A stretch of 64,000 bases of DNA from VAZQ01 sp963840535 (GTDB taxonomy: Bacteria > Pseudomonadota > Alphaproteobacteria > Rhizobiales > Xanthobacteraceae): the NCBI GenBank assembly GCA_963840535.1, contig CAWIZJ010000060.1:186001-250000 (forward strand), given 5' to 3'. Made by a program: the position numbers and the translations under genes. Below, one piece after another: positions 32,510 to 43,002 of this stretch (its first letter is position 1; each line of letters opens with the position of its first letter). The notes below the pieces were generated by a model. The model worked only from the letters and a program-made list of their open reading frames with translations, searched no databases and was not told where the DNA came from.

Positions 32510-35352
32510 ATGATCGACAAGACCTATCAACCCTCCGCGATCGAGGGGCCAATCTACGCCAGGTGGGAAGCAGCCGGGGCGTTCCGTTGCGGACGACCGG
32601 AGCGCCGTGGCGCCAAACCGTTCTGTATCGTCATTCCGCCTCCAAACGTCACCGGCTCGCTGCATATGGGGCATGCGCTCAACAACACCCTCCAGGATGT
32701 GCTCGTGCGCTTCGAGCGCATGCGTGGCCTCGATGTGCTCTGGCAGCCCGGCACCGATCATGCCGGCATCGCCACCCAGATGGTGGTGGAGCGCCAGCTC
32801 ATGGAACGCCAGGAGCCTGGGCGGCGCGCGCTCGGTCGTGAGAAATTCCTGGAAAAGGTGTGGACATGGAAAGCGGAATCGGGCGGTACCATCACCAATC
32901 AACTGAAGCGCCTCGGGGCCTCCTGTGATTGGTCGCGCGAGCGCTTCACCATGGATGAGGGGCTCTCGCGCGCCGTGCTCGAGGTGTTCGTGGCGCTCTA
33001 TCGCAAGGGCCTCATCTACAAGGACAAGCGGCTGGTCAATTGGGACCCCAAGCTGCTCACTGCGATTTCCGATCTCGAGGTGCAACAGGTCGAGGTGAAG
33101 GGGGACCTTTGGCATTTCAAGTATCCCATCGAGGGGGATGAAGGAGCCTTCATCACGGTTGCGACGACACGGCCCGAGACCATGCTCGGCGACACCGCTG
33201 TCGCAGTACACCCCGACGATGCGCGCTACCAGCATCTCGTCGGCAATTACGTCATCCTGCCCATGGTCGGGCGGCGCATCCCGATCGTGGCAGATGAATA
33301 TTCTGACCCTGAAAAGGGCACTGGTGCAGTCAAGATCACGCCCGCCCACGACTTCAACGACTTCGAGGTCGGGCGGCGTCACAACCTGCCGCAGATCAGC
33401 GTGTTCGATGTCGAGGCCAAGCTGAGCCTCGACGGCAACGAAGCGTTCTTGCGCGAAGTGCCACGCTCGGCCGTGCTCGAGCAAACTTTGGCTTATCACG
33501 GTCTCGATCGCTTTCTGGTGCGTAAGAAGATAGTGGCGCGCATGGAAGCGGCAGGGCTGATCGCCAAGATCGAAGGACACGCTCATACGGTGCCCCACGG
33601 CGATCGCTCGGGGGTCGTGATCGAGCCCTTCCTGACCGACCAGTGGTATGTCGATGCCAAGGCGCTGGCGCAACCGGCGATCACCGCGGTGCGCGATGGG
33701 CGCACCGTCTTCGTGCCGCGCAATTGGGAGGCCACCTACTTCAATTGGATGGAGAACATCCAGCCGTGGTGCATCTCGCGCCAGCTGTGGTGGGGACACC
33801 AAATTCCGGCCTGGTATGGTTTCAAAGTCGACCAGCAGGACCTCCCTCTCATTGCCAGTGGTCAACAGTTCAAATCGGTGGTCGAGACCTTCGTCGCGGC
33901 CTCCGAGGAGGAGGCGATCGCGCAGGCGCGCAGGTATTACAGCGCGTCTGACGTCGCTGTTGTCTCGAGCGATCACGAGGCGTTGGAGACGGTCTATGCG
34001 CCGCAACACGGTCGCACGACTACGAGGTTTGCAATCTGGCGCGACCAGGACGTGCTCGATACTTGGTTCTCCTCCGCCTTGTGGCCGTTTTCGACGCTGG
34101 GCTGGCCTGAAGCCACCAAGGAGCTCGCGCGCTACTACCCGACCGACGTTTTGGTCACCGGATTCGACATCATCTTCTTTTGGGTCGCGCGTATGATGAT
34201 GATGGGTCTCGAGTTCATGGAGCAGGTTCCGTTCCGTACGATCTATATCCACGCGCTGGTGCGTGACCAGCATGGTGCCAAGATGGCGAAGTCGAAGGGC
34301 AACGTCATCGATCCGCTGGAGCTGATCGACGAGTACGGCGCCGACGCTCTGCGTTTCACCCTGGCCGCGATGGCCGCGCAAGGCCGCGACATCAGGCTGT
34401 CGACGCAGCGAGTTCGAGGGTTATCGCAATTTCGCGACCAAACTGTGGAATGCGTGTCGCTTCGCCGCGCTGAACGATTGTGTCGTGGTAGTCGGCTTCG
34501 ATCCGAGATCGGTGACGGAGACCGTCAACCGCTGGATTGCGCACGAGACGGAAAAGGCTGCGCGCGAGATCACCGAGGCGATCGAGGCCTGTAAGATTCA
34601 ATGAAGCTGCCGGGGCGGCCTATCGTTTCGTGTGGAATATCTTCTGCGACTGGTACCTGGAACTGGCGAAACCCGTACTGCAGGGTCCAGAAGGGCCCGT
34701 CAAAGACGAAACGCGCGCAATGACCGCGTGGGTCCGCGACCAGATCCTCCGGCTACTCCATCCGTTCACGCCATTCGTGACCGAAGAGTTGTGGCAGCTG
34801 ACCGCGGAAACCGGTGTGGCGCGCGAGAGCCTCCTGGCGCTTTCGCATTGGCCCGAGCACAAAGGTCTCCTTGATCCGGAGGCGGAAGCCGAGATCGGTT
34901 GGCTGATCGATCTAGTGACCGCCATTCGCTCGGTACGCGCCGAGATGAACATCGTGGCGGAGATGCCGGCTGTCCTAATCGGCGTCTCGGCTGCAACCGC
35001 GGCGCGGGCCGGGCGATGGAACGAGGTCATTCGACGTCTCGCCCGGCTCTCCGAGCTTTCGCTCGCAACGTTGGCGCCACGGAGCGCGGTACAGGTCATC
35101 GTGCGCAGCGAGGTTGTGGCGCTGCCGCTCAAGGGCGTGATCGATTTTGCGGCCGAGAATGCGCGACTGAAAAAAGAGATGGCGCGGGCGAGCTCCGACA
35201 TCGCCCGCATCGACGCCAAGCTGGCCAATCCTGATTTCATAGCCCGCGCACCTGAGGAGGTAGTCGAAGGCGAACGTGAGAAACGCGAGGACGCCGAGTT
35301 GCGCTGCGCCAAGATCAGGGAGGCGCTCGAGCGACTTGAGAGGGTTGAGTAA
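32510..35352 (+). CDS. valS: Valine-tRNA ligase (two frameshifts)
   Basis: About 947 residues of class I valyl-tRNA synthetase, an essential cytoplasmic enzyme. The HIGH motif is NVTGSLHMGHALNN, the editing domain runs from about residue 190 to 350, and KMSKS is KMAKSKGNVIDP. The frame changes near 34405 (STQRV to EGYRNFATKLWNACRF) and near 34590 (IEACK to RFNEAAGAAYRFVWN); each is a net +1. The C-terminal coiled coil (ARLKKEMARASSDIARIDAK) is intact and ends at TAA 35352. An essential gene with two breaks argues for sequence error. Confidence 0.9.
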
Positions 35353-35433
35353 GCGGGCGCGTCCTCGCCGAACGAAGGAACGAATCGTTCCGCTACCAAA
35401 CGAGTACGGTGCAAGCCGCCTTCGGGAGCCTTC

Positions 35434-36612
35434 ATGTACGGATTCTGGACTGCAGCAAGCCTTCTGTGGCTCGCGGGCGTGGGGCTGCGGCTGACCGTCC
35501 TAGCGGTCCCGCCGGTCATTGCTTTCATCCAAAGCGATCTCAATCTATCCGGAACCGAGGTGGGCATCCTTTCCGGCTTGCCGGTGATCCTGTTCGGCAT
35601 TGCGGCGTTGCCGGGGTCGCTGCTCATCGCGCGCTTCGGTGCGCTGCCGACTCTGATCGGCGGATTGCTGATCGCGGGCTTGGCATCGGGCCTGCGCGGC
35701 GCCGTCCTGGATGTCCTTGCGCTCTATGCAGCCACCATTCTGATGAGTGCCGGCATTGCGATCATGCAGCCGGCGCTGCCACCGCTCGTTCGGCAATGGA
35801 TGCCGCACCGGGTGAGCTTGGGCACCGCACTCTGTACCAACGGACTCCTGGTCGGCGAAACCGTGCCGGTGATGCTGACGATCCCCCTCGTGTTTCCGTT
35901 GGTCGACGGGTCGTGGCGTTTGAGCTTCGTGATCTGGGGCATGCCGTTGGTGTTGATCGCGATCATTGCGCTCGCTGCGGCGCCGGTGCCGAAGGCACCG
36001 GTCTCCAACGATCCGGCGATCGGCCGCAACTGGTGGCCCGACTGGCGCAACAAGCTGATCTGGCAGATCGGTATTCTGTTCGGCAGTGTCAACAGCGTTT
36101 ATTTCTGCACCAATGCCTTTCTCCCCGGCTATCTCACCGGGGTCGGCCGGCCGGAACTGATAAGTGCCGCCCTGACGGCTCTTAATTTCGGCCAGCTTCC
36201 GGCTTCGTTCGCGCTCCTTGCACTTTCCGGCCGGCTCGAGCGCCGTGCCTGGCCATTCGTCTGTTGCGGCATTCTGATGTTGAGTTGCCTGGCCGGCATT
36301 GTCACGACCGCAAGTGTCTGGACGATCTTCTTTGCCGGGGCGCTTGGATTCCTCGGCGCGGCTGTCTTGACGCTCGGATTCGCACTACCGGCGCTCTTGA
36401 GCGCGCCTTCGGACGTGGCGCGCATGTCGGCGGCTATGTTCACTATCAGCTACAGCGGGGGCTTGTTGATCTCGGTGCTGAGCGGTGCCGCATGGGATTT
36501 GGGAGGCAGCCCACGTTTCGCCTTCTTGCCGATCGCGATCAGTGCTCTGCCGCTGCTGTTCGTGCCGGCTGCGATTTGCTTTCACCCGCCGTCCGGTGCC
36601 GCAGCGGAGTAA
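35434..36612 (+). CDS. MFS transporter, CynX/NimT family
   Basis: A 392-residue, 12-TM protein. The N-terminal pattern LRLTVLAVPPVIAFIQSDLN (R in TM1 followed by P-P-V) and the SGTEVGILSGLPVILFGIAA loop match the cyanate/nitroimidazole (CynX/NimT) family of MFS permeases. No cyanase gene (cynS) is in the window. The gene follows valS by 81 bases and may be read through from it. Confidence 0.88.
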   Translation: MYGFWTAASLLWLAGVGLRLTVLAVPPVIAFIQSDLNLSGTEVGILSGLPVILFGIAALPGSLLIARFGALPTLIGGLLIAGLASGLRGAVLDVLALYAATILMSAGIAIMQPALPPLVRQWMPHRVSLGTALCTNGLLVGETVPVMLTIPLVFPLVDGSWRLSFVIWGMPLVLIAIIALAAAPVPKAPVSNDPAIGRNWWPDWRNKLIWQIGILFGSVNSVYFCTNAFLPGYLTGVGRPELISAALTALNFGQLPASFALLALSGRLERRAWPFVCCGILMLSCLAGIVTTASVWTIFFAGALGFLGAAVLTLGFALPALLSAPSDVARMSAAMFTISYSGGLLISVLSGAAWDLGGSPRFAFLPIAISALPLLFVPAAICFHPPSGAAAE

Positions 36613-36810
36613 TGCACCCGCCCCCTGACCAGTGGATTTGCGCGTGAGCCGGAGCGCATCGAGCTTGCCATCCGCATATTGCGCCCGCGCCAGTTCCAAC
36701 ACATCCTCGATGACCACGAATAACGGGTCGGAGTTGTCGCGTCTGGCGTAGGACAGTTATTGAGTTGTCGGCTCTACATTTGGAGCAAGCTGCGATTTCA
36801 TCAGGGCCTG

Positions 36811-37395
36811 TCACTGACCTGGGGGCCTGAATGGTCTACTGAGGAAGCGAGAGCCGGAGAGACCGTAGCGCCAGGGATGATCCACCGCCTTGGTGATTCC
36901 GATGCGAGGGCCGACCGCGAGCGAGATCCCGTCGGTCCGCATGAGAAGGCGGAACGGACGCTGAGTGAGCGCCAGTCCGTTGTGAGCGCCGGTGATGCCG
37001 AGCGCCTCGCACAGCCGGCCCGGGCCGGAACATAACAGCCGCTGGTCGGTGACCCGACGACGGCGGTGCATGGCGTCGTGACCGCAAGTTGGCGCGAGTG
37101 CGCGGATCAGCACTGCGCTCGCCGAGCCCGCCGGCTCGCAGACGAAGTTGAGGCACCAGTGAATGCCGTACGAGCGGTACACGTAGGCATGGCCAGGCGG
37201 CCCGAACATTACCGCGTTGCGATCGGTCCGTCCTCGAAACGAGTGCGCTGCCGGATCGGTGTGATGATAGGCCTCGACCTCGACGATGAGGCCACCGGCA
37301 CCGTTGAAAATCAGCGTTGCACCGATCAGCTCGGGAGCGACCTGATGCACGCTGCGAGCAAAGAATGGGCGCCGAATTGGCCGGACGTCTGGCAT
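36811..37395 (-). CDS. mpg: DNA-3-methyladenine glycosylase (AAG/MPG type)
   Basis: A 194-residue MPG-type base-excision enzyme that removes 3-methyladenine and other alkylated purines. Key segments are VEVEAYHHTDPAAHSFRGRT (catalytic Glu in E-A-Y), NAVMFGPPGHAYVYRSYGIH (base-flipping Tyr loop) and CSGPGRLCEALGITGAHNG. The length and order are normal. It stands alone on the minus strand between two plus-strand genes. Confidence 0.92.
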   Translation of the reverse strand: MPDVRPIRRPFFARSVHQVAPELIGATLIFNGAGGLIVEVEAYHHTDPAAHSFRGRTDRNAVMFGPPGHAYVYRSYGIHWCLNFVCEPAGSASAVLIRALAPTCGHDAMHRRRRVTDQRLLCSGPGRLCEALGITGAHNGLALTQRPFRLLMRTDGISLAVGPRIGITKAVDHPWRYGLSGSRFLSRPFRPPGQ

Positions 37396-37529
37396 GGCGA
37401 AGCCACCATGCCGCGTTCGGGCGTTCGAGCCAAATCATAGAGGGCACTTCCTATGGCAGGCTGGCCGCGACGCGGAGGCATGCGGACGCCGATCTCGACA
37501 AGCTGACGTGTTCCATCGATACTTTCCCG

Positions 37530-38285
37530 ATGCGAATATTCCTTGCAGGAGCGTCGGGCGCCATTGGGCGGCGATTGGTGCCGCTGCTGTTGCGCGCTGG
37601 GCATGCCGTGACCGGCACGACCCGTTCAAACGAAAGGGCCAACCAGCTCCAGCTTGCAGGGGCCGTGCCATCCGTCGTGAATGTCTACGACGTCCGGGCT
37701 TTGGGAGACGCGGTTCGCGCTGCCAGGCCTGAGGTCGTCATCCACCAACTCACCGATCTACCGAGTGAGCTCGACGACGCCAAAATGGCGGCCTCCTACG
37801 AGAGCAATGCCCGTATTCGCGTCGAAGGCACGCGCAATCTTCTCGTGGCGGCGGCGGCCGCAAGTGTGCGCCGCTTTATCGTCCAGAGTATCGCTTTTGC
37901 CTATGCACCCGGCGGCGAGCCGCACACCGAGACTGATCCCCTCGATTTCGGCGACTCGCGGCGAGCGCTGACCGTGAGGGGGGTTGCCGATATGGAGGGC
38001 CAAGCTCTGCGCGCGCACCTCGATGCCATAGTGCTGCGCTACGGCCTGCTGTACGGACCGGGCACTTGGTACGAGACAGCCAACCGCAAGCCAGCGCTGC
38101 ATGTCGACGCTGCTGCCCACGCGGCACTGCTCGCGCTCACCCGCGGCGCTCCCGGGATCTACAATATCACCGAGGATGACGGCGCCGTTTCGATCAGGAA
38201 GGCGCGAGACCAGCTCGGCTTCGATCCGCAGTTTCGATCGGAACGGAGAGCTGCTGACCCGAGTGTGACATCAGTCATTAACTGA
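37530..38285 (+). CDS. NAD-dependent epimerase/dehydratase-family protein
   Basis: A 251-residue extended SDR: Rossmann motif FLAGASGAIGRRLVP (GxxGxxG) near residues 4-18, then VIHQLTDLPSELDDAK. The usual YxxxK catalytic pair of SDRs is not evident in the region after VQSIAFAYAPGGEP, so it may be an atypical, non-catalytic or reductase-like member. ATG 37530 (MRIFLAGASGAIG) is the natural start. Its last codons overlap the CtrA-type site at 38278. Confidence 0.85.
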   Translation: MRIFLAGASGAIGRRLVPLLLRAGHAVTGTTRSNERANQLQLAGAVPSVVNVYDVRALGDAVRAARPEVVIHQLTDLPSELDDAKMAASYESNARIRVEGTRNLLVAAAAASVRRFIVQSIAFAYAPGGEPHTETDPLDFGDSRRALTVRGVADMEGQALRAHLDAIVLRYGLLYGPGTWYETANRKPALHVDAAAHAALLALTRGAPGIYNITEDDGAVSIRKARDQLGFDPQFRSERRAADPSVTSVIN

Positions 38286-38292
38286 TCGTTAA
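38278..38292. promoter_or_regulatory. CtrA-type binding site TTAA-N7-TTAA
   Basis: TTAACTGATCGTTAA matches the CtrA consensus arrangement exactly. It overlaps the end of the epimerase gene and lies 166 bases before the ilvD start, inside a 173-base gap that is less GC-rich than its surroundings. If functional it would tie ilvD, or a downstream gene, to cell-cycle control. Confidence 0.45.
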
Positions 38293-38458
38293 TCGTGTTG
38301 CTTGAGCGCAACATAGCTAAAACATTGACGCTATGGCCGGAATTCGGCGGCCCCATGCCGCGTTTTGGCCATACGGTCCCGCGAAAGCGTCCATGAGATC
38401 CCGCGTAAACAGATGCGAAGGGCCAAGCCGGGGCGAACAAGGGCGAAGACGTTTCAAA

Positions 38459-40184
38459 ATGGACGCCAAGACCAACCTCAAGGCAAAGCTGCCCAGCCGG
38501 CACGTGACCGAGGGTCCCGAACGGGCACCCCATCGTTCCTATTATTACGCCATGGGGCTCACTCGCGAGCAGATCCATCAGCCCTTCGTTGGGGTTGCCA
38601 CCTGCTGGAACGAGGCTGCTCCTTGCAACATTTCGCTGATGCGGCAAGCGCAAGCAGTCAAGAAGGGCGTGGCGGCCGGCGGCGGAACCCCGCGGGAATT
38701 TTGCACCATCACTGTCACCGATGGCATCGCTATGGGGCACGAGGGCATGAAGTCCTCGCTGCCGTCCCGCGAGGTCATTGCCGATTTGGTCGAACTCACC
38801 ATCCGCGGGCATTCCTACGACGCGCTGGTCGGACTTCGCCGGCTGCGACAAGTCGCTGCCGGGAATGATGATGGTGATGTGTCGTCTGAACGTTCCATCG
38901 ATCTTCATCTATGGGGGTTCGATCTTGCCCGGCACCTTCAGGGGGCGGCCGGTTACCGTGCAGGACGTGTTCGAAGCGGTCGGGAAGCATTCGGTAGGCG
39001 AGATGTCCGACTCCGATCTCGAAACGCTCGAGCAGCATGCTTGCCCGTCGGCGGGAGCGTGCGGCGCCCAGTTCACGGCCAACACCATGGCGACCGTGTC
39101 CGAGGCGATCGGGCTTGCATTGCCCTATTCGACAGGGGCGCCAGCGCCCTATGAGATCCGTGATGCCTTCTGCATGACCGCGGGCGAGAAGGTCCTCGAC
39201 CTGATCAAGACCAGTGTCCGCCCGCGCGACATCGTAACCCGCAAGGCACTCGAGAACGCGGCCGCGGTGGTGTCAGCTTCTGGTGGATCGACCAACGCGG
39301 CCCTGCACCTCCCGGCGATCGCCCACGAATGCGGGCTGAAGTTCGATCTTTTCGATGTAGCCGAAGTCTTTAAAAGGACACCATACGTCGCGGATTTGAA
39401 ACCGGGCGGCCGCTATGTCGCCAAAGATATGTTTGAAGCTGGGGGCGTTCCATTGCTGATGAGGACGCTCCTCGACCATGGCTACCTCCATGGCGAGTGC
39501 TTGACCGTCACAGGGCGTACGGTCGCTGAGAACCTCAAGCGCGTAAAATGGAACAAGGACCAAGACGTGGTCCATCCCGCCGACAAGCCGCTATCCGCCA
39601 CCGGCGGCGTCGTCGGGCTCAGAGGCAACCTCGCGCCGGACGGTGCGATCGTCAAGGTTGCCGGGATGGCGGACTTGAGATTTTCCGGTCCAGCACGCTG
39701 CTTTGACGGGGAGGAAGCGTGCTTCGAGGCCGTCAAGAAAAAGAAGTACAGGGAAGGCGACGTGCTCGTGATCCGCTACGAAGGGCCCAAAGGCGGCCCC
39801 GGGATGCGAGAGATGCTGGCGACCACCGCGGCCCTCTACGGACAGGGCATGGGCGGAAAGGTCGCCCTGGTCACCGATGGTCGTTTTTCGGGCGCGACCC
39901 GCGGCTTTTGCATTGGGCACGTGGGCCCGGAAGCCGCAGTCGGCGGGCCGATCGCCCACATTCGTGATGGCGATATCATCACCATAGATGCCAGGAAAGG
40001 CAGCTTGGACGTCAAGCTGACGAAGTCCGAGCTCGAGGCACGCGCGAAGTCGTGGGAGCCGCGCGAGACCGCCTTTTCTTCAGGATACCTTTGGAAATAC
40101 GCCCAGCAGGTCGGGCCGGCGCGGCAAGGCGCCGTGACCCACCCCGGCGGCGTGGCCGAGAAGTCGTGTTATGCGGACATCTGA
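38459..40184 (+). CDS. ilvD: Dihydroxy-acid dehydratase (one frameshift)
   Basis: About 575 residues of IlvD/Edd-type iron-sulfur dehydratase, converting 2,3-dihydroxy-isovalerate to 2-keto-isovalerate in valine/isoleucine synthesis. Cluster residues lie in GVATCWNEAAPCNISLMRQ, in AGCDKSLPGMMM (after the frame change) and in EQHACPSAGACGAQFTANTM. The Mg/catalytic region is GQGMGGKVALVTDGRFSGAT. Frame +1 change near 38835 (DALVGL to AGCDK). ATG 38459. Its end overlaps the Sel1 gene start by 14 bases. Confidence 0.9.
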
Positions 40185-41111
40185 TATCCTGGTGACCATT
40201 GGGCTGCTCGGGCTTGCCTTCGGCCTGTCGCCGGCGGTGAGCTTCGATGGGACCCGCACCCCGGAGGCGGCGACGGTTGCCGTTCCGCTGCCAGAGTCGG
40301 GCGCTGGCCTCGCACCAGCCGATCATCCCCTCGGCGCTGCAACTCCGCTCGCGCCACTACCGACCACCCCGGTCGCGCCGTTGGCTAACCCGCCGTCGCG
40401 GTCTGCGATGCCTTCGTCACCGCTCGAGGCGTTCCGGTCCGGAACCCAGGCCCTGCGTCAAGGCCGGACCGACCAGGCGCTGATGGCTCTTGAATACGCC
40501 GCCGAGCAGGGTATTCCCGGTGCCCTTTGGAAGCTTGGCCGAATGTACGCGGACGGCGACAGCGTCAAGATGAACAAGGCGCGCGCCTATGAGTACTTTC
40601 GCCAACTGACCCGCAAGCATGGCCATGACAGTCCAGGGACACCCAATGCCCGGTACGTGGCGAACGCCTTCGTGACGTCTGGGACTATATCACCTCGAAG
40701 GGATTCCCGGCACGTTGAAGGCGGATCCCGCCGTCGCTCGCGAAATGTTCCTCGAGGCAGCATCATATTACGCCCACCCGGAGGCCCAGTATCATCTTGG
40801 TCTGCCTCTATCGTGCTGGGAAGGGCGCGCAGAAGGACGCGATTCAGGCTGCACGCTGGTTGGGACTCTCGGCAAAGAATGGTGACCATCGAGCCCAGGC
40901 CGTGCTCGGCGGGATGTTGTTCAACGGCGATGAAGTTTCGCGGCAGGCAGCGCGCGGGCTGTTCTGGCTCATCGTGGCCAAGGAAGGTGCGGGCCCGGAG
41001 GAAGGCTGGATCACCGACATGTACGCGAACGCGTTCGCCCAGGCCAGCGAAAGCGACAAGGCGATGGCCCACAAATACTTGGTGGATTGGTTGAAGAATC
41101 GCCGGGAATAA
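40171..41111 (+). CDS. Sel1-repeat (SLR/TPR-like) exported protein (two frameshifts)
   Basis: About 313 residues. An N-terminal signal or anchor (MRTSDILVTIGLLGLAFGLS) and a Pro-rich linker precede Sel1-like helical repeats such as ALEYAAEQGIPGALWKLGRM. The reading runs to about 40680. It continues as GLYHLEGIPGTLKADPAVAR ... EAQYHLG, then from about 40800 as YRAGKGAQKDAIQAARWLGL, each a net +1 shift. The last part ends at TAA 41109-41111. Sel1 proteins serve as scaffolds in envelope or signalling complexes; the partner is unknown. Confidence 0.75.
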
Positions 41112-41236
41112 TGGTGGTCTGTGGCGCCGCAGCCACAGGCACCGGGAAATCGGCCCTACAGACATTTCGAGCAATAGACCGCACGGTGGTGTCCGCGTAT
41201 TTCTATTCCAATGCACAATGCGTCCAGAGGTCATCG

Positions 41237-41959
41237 ATGAAGACGTTGCTGTGCGTGGGCACGGCCGTCGTATTCGCGCTGGCGTCGTCGGGGTCGATGA
41301 CGCCTGCCCGTGCTGCTGACCTCGGGGTTGACCCGATCTACAAAGCGCCTCCGGCCGCCACCACCTGGACCGGTTCTTACATCGGAGCAGCAGGAGGTGG
41401 CGCATGGGGCAGCGCGGTGGTGAGCAACGACGCGGCAGGCGTTGACGCTTTCCGTATCGGTACGACCAGCGTTACCGCTGGCTTCGGTATTCAAAGCGGC
41501 AACCTCGTACTCGGCTACGAGGGCGACACCTCAATTAAGAGCAGGAATGGTTCCACGTTCGATCTTCCGCCGAATTCTGCATTCAGCGACGCCGTCAGGG
41601 AACGATGGCTTTCCACCTTCCGGGGTCGCCTCGGCTTTGCCCAGGACAACTGGCTATTCTATGCGACGGTCGGGGGCGCCTTTGGAAATCTGGAGCGAAG
41701 CATCGTGGGTCCGCCCGGCCAGATTTCGGAACGGTATTGGCACTGGGGCGTGGCAGCGGGTGGAGGGGTCGAGGTCAAGATCACTCATGATTGGTCCGCG
41801 AAGGTCGAGTACCTCTACGTCGGATTGCAAGACAAGCCTTTTTTCAACCCGGCGCCAAACACGAGCAATCAGCGCGTTCACCTCGACGATCACATCGTCC
41901 GCTTCGGCGTGAACTACAAGCTCCCGTGGAGTGTCCTGGACACATTTTTCAATCGTTGA
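41237..41959 (+). CDS. Outer-membrane beta-barrel protein (Omp25/Omp31-like)
   Basis: A 240-residue exported protein. The signal peptide (MKTLLCVGTAVVFALASSGS ... ARAAD) is followed by AADLGVDPIYKAPPAATTWTG, the typical alphaproteobacterial Omp25/Omp31-type start (TWTGFYIG). Strand-turn repeats follow (WLSTFRGRLGFAQDNWLFYAT, VEVKITHDWSAKVEYLYVGL), and the C-terminus ends in an aromatic segment (LDTFFNR), a barrel-assembly type signal. It would form an eight-stranded barrel. ATG 41237 starts the signal. Confidence 0.88.
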   Translation: MKTLLCVGTAVVFALASSGSMTPARAADLGVDPIYKAPPAATTWTGSYIGAAGGGAWGSAVVSNDAAGVDAFRIGTTSVTAGFGIQSGNLVLGYEGDTSIKSRNGSTFDLPPNSAFSDAVRERWLSTFRGRLGFAQDNWLFYATVGGAFGNLERSIVGPPGQISERYWHWGVAAGGGVEVKITHDWSAKVEYLYVGLQDKPFFNPAPNTSNQRVHLDDHIVRFGVNYKLPWSVLDTFFNR

Positions 41960-41970
41960 GCCGAGTTGAG

Positions 41971-42759
41971 TTAGTCGCCCATCCGCAGGTCGGCCCATAC
42001 CGGGACGTGATCCGATGGCTTTTCCCAGCTACGTACATGCTTGTCGACGCCCGCAACAGTCATCCGGTCGGCGGCCTGTGGCGAGAGGAGAAGGTGGTCG
42101 ATTCGGATGCCGTCGTTCTTTTGCCAGGCGCCGGCTTGGTAGTCCCAAAAGGTGAATGGGCCCGGCCCGTCGCCGACCGCTCGAACAGCATCGGTCAGGC
42201 CGAGATTGCACAGCGCATGAAATTCTTCACGGGTGCGCGGGAGGAACAGGGCGTCTCCCACCCATTTGGCCGGATTGCGGGCATCGAGCGCACTCGGGAT
42301 GACGTTGAAGTCCCCGGCCAGGACCAACGGTTCCTCCAGTAGAAGACGCTCACGTGCATAATCAATCAGACGGTGCATCCACGTGATCTTGTAGGAATAT
42401 TTGTCGCTATTTGGCGGGTTGCCGTTGGGCAGGTAAATGGACGCAACGCGCAGCACCCCCCTGGCGGTCGAGATCACCGCCTCCAGGAAACGGGCGTGAT
42501 CGTCTGCGGCTTCGCCGGGCAGGCGGGGCGTTACCGCGTCGAACGGCGTCTTCGAGAGCACCGCCACACCGTTGAACGCCTTCTGACCGTGCACTGCAAC
42601 ATTGTAGCCAAGGGCCTCCAATGGCTCGCGCGGGAAAGCGTCGTCGACGCACTTGGTCTCCTGCAGGCAGACGACGTCTGGCTGCCGCTCCGTGAGCCAA
42701 GCGGTCAGATTGCCGAGCCGCTGCTTGATGGAATTGACGTTCCAGGTGGCGATGCGCAT
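41971..42759 (-). CDS. xthA: Exodeoxyribonuclease III (AP endonuclease)
   Basis: A 262-residue XthA that nicks abasic sites and digests 3' ends. Catalytic motifs are RIATWNVNSIKQR, VVCLQETKC, LVLAGDFNVIP and the C-terminal SDHVPVWADL, in the right order for the EEP nuclease family. ATG 42759 is the expected start; an in-frame extension upstream is not conserved-looking. It is convergent with the outer-membrane barrel gene. Confidence 0.93.
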   Translation of the reverse strand: MRIATWNVNSIKQRLGNLTAWLTERQPDVVCLQETKCVDDAFPREPLEALGYNVAVHGQKAFNGVAVLSKTPFDAVTPRLPGEAADDHARFLEAVISTARGVLRVASIYLPNGNPPNSDKYSYKITWMHRLIDYARERLLLEEPLVLAGDFNVIPSALDARNPAKWVGDALFLPRTREEFHALCNLGLTDAVRAVGDGPGPFTFWDYQAGAWQKNDGIRIDHLLLSPQAADRMTVAGVDKHVRSWEKPSDHVPVWADLRMGD

Positions 42760-43002
42760 GAGGGACGACCAGAAGCCCGTTTCAGTGTTAGTTTGGCAAG
42801 AAGCAGGTGCATTCTGGCGTGTTCTTACGAAAGTTACGGCGAATTTACGATGGTCAATCGCTGCCGCTGATGCGCTGCCCATAGCGATATGTTACCCATG
42901 GCCGTATGTTAGAGGGACACTTGCGCAATAAAAAACACTTATGCGCGGGTACCAGGAAAGAGGGAGACCGAGCGGGCCGAGCGCGGCCACGATCGGACGG
43001 CG

